Shown here piece after piece: positions 36,804-39,008 of a stretch of 39,008 nt of DNA (positions within the stretch are counted from its first letter, which is position 1; every line of letters starts with the position of its first letter). Made by a program: the position numbers and the translations under genes. The notes beneath the pieces are model-generated. The model saw only the letters and a program-made list of their open reading frames with translations. It was not told the origin of the DNA and did no database searches. The DNA comes from Lachnospiraceae bacterium (GTDB lineage Bacteria > Bacillota > Clostridia > Lachnospirales > Lachnospiraceae), in contig JAFOND010000231.1 in assembly GCA_017418645.1 (NCBI GenBank), positions 1 through 39,008 of the forward strand, given 5' to 3'.

Positions 36804-36811
36804 GAATAATC

Positions 36812-37366
36812 CTATACCGTCATGATCTCTTTGGACTTCTTTTCAACGGCTTCATCTATCTCTTTTACGAAACGATCCGTAAGCTTCTGAGCATCATCCT
36901 CAAGGTCCTTGATCTCGTCTTCGGAGATATCTTCCGTCTTCTTTAACTTTTTAAACGCGTCCATTGCGTCGCGACGGATATTGCGTACCGCAACCTTTGC
37001 ATTCTCCCCGTATTTTTTAACGTCCTTTGCAAGATCCTTTCTTCTTTCCTCCGTAAGTTCCGGGAAAACAAGACGGATAACCTTGCCGTCGTTTGTGGGG
37101 TTTATTCCGATCTCCGCCATATTTATGGCTTTCTCGATCTCCTTTACAAGAGATGCTTCCCAGGGCGCGATCTGTATCATACGCGGCTCCGGTACCGACA
37201 CGTTTGCAACACTCTGAAGCGGAGTCGGAGTCCCGTAATAATCAACCATGATCTTGTCGAGAATGTGCGGATTTGCACGTCCGGCTCTTACGGAGTTAAA
37301 CTCCTCCATAAGATTTTGCATGGTCTTTTGCATTTTTGTTTCGTATGTTTCAAGTCTTTTATCCAT
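36812..37366 (-). CDS. frr: Ribosome recycling factor
   Basis: RRF, with EF-G, splits the post-termination ribosome. The 184-residue length is exactly that of the family. SVRAGRANPHILDKIMVDYYG, PTPLQSVANVSVPEPRMI and GKVIRLVFPELTEERRKDL are diagnostic blocks spanning the domain II hinge and the long three-helix bundle. AAGGGGG lies about 7 bases before the ATG, and pyrH is 20 bases upstream. This is the last gene before the terminator-like palindrome, so it closes its unit even though the gene order continues as in other Firmicutes. Confidence 0.98.
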   Translation of the reverse strand: MDKRLETYETKMQKTMQNLMEEFNSVRAGRANPHILDKIMVDYYGTPTPLQSVANVSVPEPRMIQIAPWEASLVKEIEKAINMAEIGINPTNDGKVIRLVFPELTEERRKDLAKDVKKYGENAKVAVRNIRRDAMDAFKKLKKTEDISEDEIKDLEDDAQKLTDRFVKEIDEAVEKKSKEIMTV

Positions 37367-37386
37367 TATAATTCCCCCTTATCGGT

Positions 37387-38082
37387 TTATACCGTTACTT
37401 CCGTACCGTTATATTCCCCTTTGAAAGCTTTTATTATACTGTCTTTTTCCTGTAATGCAAAAACCCTCATGGGCATCTTGTTTTCCATACACATGATGGA
37501 TGCCGAAAGATCAAGTGCAAGAAGCCTTTTATCTATAACATCCGAAATGGTAATGGTATCAAATCTTTTTGCATCCGGATTCTTTGCGGGATCGCTGTCA
37601 TATATTCCGTCAACCGCCTTTGCAAGAAGAATGCAATCCGCTCCGATCTCTATCGCTCTGAGTGCAGTTGCGGTATCGGTCGAAAAATAGGGATGTCCCG
37701 TTCCTCCTGCAAAAAATACAACTTTTTTCGCCTTAAGATCCGCTTCGGCGGAATCCTTCGAATAGAGTTTTGTAAAGGCTCCGCAGACAAAAGGTGTATA
37801 TATCTCGGTATCAAGCCCGGTGGCACGGACACATTCGGAAACATATATGCAGTTCATGACGGTTGCAAGCATTCCGACCTGATCGGCCTTGCTACGGTCC
37901 ATATTTTCGGATGTTCTTCCTCTCCAAAAATTACCGCCGCCGGTAACGATCGCAACCTCTGCACCATTATCCGAGATCTCTTTTATCTGGCGGGCAACTT
38001 CCATACAATCGGCTTCGGAAAAACCTGTATGTTTATCTCCCGCAAGGGCTTCGCCCGAAAGTTTAAGTAAAACTCTTTTCAT
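37387..38082 (-). CDS. pyrH: UMP kinase
   Basis: PyrH phosphorylates UMP to UDP with ATP as a hexamer of the amino-acid-kinase fold. The 231-residue length is normal. KRVLLKLSGEALAG at the N terminus binds phosphate, VTGGGNFWRGR forms the nucleotide loop, GGTGHPYFSTDTATALRA binds UMP, and the AVDGIYDSDPAKNPDAKRF block is conserved. It starts three bases after the bactofilin stop, with a modest AGG site, and is followed by frr as in most bacteria. The rpsB-tsf genes that often precede pyrH are absent; a bactofilin takes their place. Confidence 0.98.
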   Translation of the reverse strand: MKRVLLKLSGEALAGDKHTGFSEADCMEVARQIKEISDNGAEVAIVTGGGNFWRGRTSENMDRSKADQVGMLATVMNCIYVSECVRATGLDTEIYTPFVCGAFTKLYSKDSAEADLKAKKVVFFAGGTGHPYFSTDTATALRAIEIGADCILLAKAVDGIYDSDPAKNPDAKRFDTITISDVIDKRLLALDLSASIMCMENKMPMRVFALQEKDSIIKAFKGEYNGTEVTV

Positions 38083-38085
38083 ATA

Positions 38086-38913
38086 TTAAACCTGGAATAC
38101 TCTGTCAACATCAACATCCGCATATGCCTGGCTGCAGAAACCTTCGATAACGGCACCGTTGTTTATCTGTACGGAACGTGACTTGATATTTCCCATAACA
38201 ACCGCGGATGTATCAACAACAACCGGTCCCTGAACATCAATATCTCCCTTAACCGCACCTGCGATAACTGCGGATGTAGCGGAGATGTTTCCGACGATAA
38301 CGGAGCCTGCACCAACCTTAACGGTACCCGAAGAAGAAACTTCTCCCTCGATCTTTGCAGTATCCATAAAAATTTCGGATGCGGAAGAATTTCCGTTTAT
38401 CTGTCCCGTAACAACAAGCTTTCCGTTGCAGGTTACATTACCCTTGATAAGACCCTGAACGTCGATGGATCCTGTAGACTCAAGATCCCCGTTTATCGTC
38501 ATGCCTGCCGTAATGATAGCGTTTTCATCCGAAACAGCCACGGTATTCTGTGTATATGTGCTCTGTGCCGGTGTAGCGGGTGTTGTATCCATTCTGTAAA
38601 CCTCCTTACGTTCCGGCTCACTGTTTATAACTATGGAAGACGGTGCTGTCTCCTGCTTTACCGCAGATGCGCCTTCGCCGGAAAGAGAAAGTGCCTCATC
38701 AACTTCTTTTTCGTCTTCCTTTTCTTTTTCGTTTACTTTTTTCTCAGCCTTTACCAAAAGTCCGTCAAGCTTTGAAAGTTCGCGATCTACATTGATATCG
38801 TTTTCAAGGGTGTTCACCATAACATCCTCTTCCGCGCCGTCGTCCGATTCCTGCGGCATAAGCTCGTCCCAAGCATCAGCTACGTCGTCCTTGAAATCCT
38901 TAAAAAATCCCAT
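38086..38913 (-). CDS. Bactofilin / polymer-forming cytoskeletal protein (DUF583)
   Basis: Bactofilins self-assemble into membrane-associated filaments that organise wall enzymes or position cell structures. This one has 275 residues. The N terminus MGFFKDFKDDVADAWDELM could form an amphipathic helix. An acidic, low-complexity region (about 20-125) follows, then the right-handed beta-helix core (about 128-250). The core consists of repeating short strands with Gly, Val and Ile, such as GMTINGDLESTGSIDVQGLI and GNISATSAVIAGAVKGDIDV, the hallmark of the family. ACGGAGG lies 7 bases before the ATG. It is transcribed with pyrH and frr. The long acidic N-terminal extension is larger than in short bactofilins and may bind a partner (inference). 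Confidence 0.9.
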   Translation of the reverse strand: MGFFKDFKDDVADAWDELMPQESDDGAEEDVMVNTLENDINVDRELSKLDGLLVKAEKKVNEKEKEDEKEVDEALSLSGEGASAVKQETAPSSIVINSEPERKEVYRMDTTPATPAQSTYTQNTVAVSDENAIITAGMTINGDLESTGSIDVQGLIKGNVTCNGKLVVTGQINGNSSASEIFMDTAKIEGEVSSSGTVKVGAGSVIVGNISATSAVIAGAVKGDIDVQGPVVVDTSAVVMGNIKSRSVQINNGAVIEGFCSQAYADVDVDRVFQV

Positions 38914-38930
38914 TTGTTTACCTCCGTTTT

Positions 38931-39008
38931 TTAATACGTATCCTCCGTTATCGGCAGGATATCCGTATCTTTCTTTTCTTTTAAACCCGTAATTATATCC
39001 GACACTTC
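38931..39008 (-). CDS. C-terminal end of an unidentified gene (cut by window edge)
   Basis: An open minus-strand frame enters from the right edge and ends in TAA at 38933-38931. The last 25 residues read EVSDIITGLKEKKDTDILP followed by ITEDTY. Composition and codon use match the neighbouring genes, and the 17-base distance to the bactofilin ATG fits an operon. The segment is too short to name a family, and a chance open frame of this length cannot be excluded. Confidence 0.5.
   Translation of the reverse strand, partial: EVSDIITGLKEKKDTDILPITEDTY

Noticed and set aside
38992..38997. A TATAAT sequence on the minus strand near the right edge as a promoter for the bactofilin.
   Set aside because: It falls inside the probable upstream reading frame, and the -35 region would lie outside the window.

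Overview
The window looks like a chromosomal segment from a low-to-moderate GC Gram-positive bacterium of the class Clostridia, most likely Lachnospiraceae or a close relative. This is an inference from gene content and order. There is a PolC-type replicase, the order pyrH-frr-uppS-cdsA-dxr-rseP-ispG-polC, MutS and PolC with C-terminal clamp-binding peptides, the non-mevalonate isoprenoid pathway, a phoH-HD-ybeY block, and strong purine-rich ribosome binding sites. All 31 coding regions I can support (two cut by the window edges) are on the minus strand, so transcription runs from the right edge to the left. Seven neighbouring gene pairs overlap by ATGA, and no gap reaches 300 bases. I see no tRNA, rRNA, insertion sequence, prophage or CRISPR array.

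Three sigma-A-type promoters can be read directly. Each has a 17-base spacer and an extended TGn -10. They divide the segment into four transcription units. Unit A (right edge to 36812) holds the tail of an unknown gene, a bactofilin, pyrH and frr. Unit B (36.8 to 21.7 kb) holds uppS, cdsA, dxr, rseP, ispG, polC, pheA, a Ppx/GppA homologue, ppk and a HAD phosphatase. It joins isoprenoid and lipid-carrier synthesis to DNA replication and polyphosphate. Unit C (21.65 to 11.37 kb) holds yebC, glgA, ftsK, fhs, folD, a zinc-ribbon/TPR membrane protein, rlmH and a pyrimidine nucleoside phosphorylase. Unit D (11.3 kb to the left edge) holds phoH, a PgpH-like HD membrane protein, ybeY, a DUF3048 lipoprotein, a MurJ/SpoVB-type flippase, two flavoproteins, mutS and mutL.

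Most of this is conserved housekeeping sequence. I found no clear new multi-gene system. The points most worth a second look are in the control regions and in two apparently degenerate enzymes. At two unit boundaries (pdp|phoH and frr|uppS), a terminator-like inverted repeat followed by a U-rich tract overlaps the next unit's promoter and transcription start. In the phoH case the 3' arm of the stem is the phoH ribosome binding site, so readthrough RNA should hide that site while RNA from the dedicated promoter should expose it. Separately, two HD-superfamily proteins have lost most expected metal ligands: the PgpH-like protein in the usual c-di-AMP phosphodiesterase position, and the Ppx/GppA protein beside an intact polyphosphate kinase.
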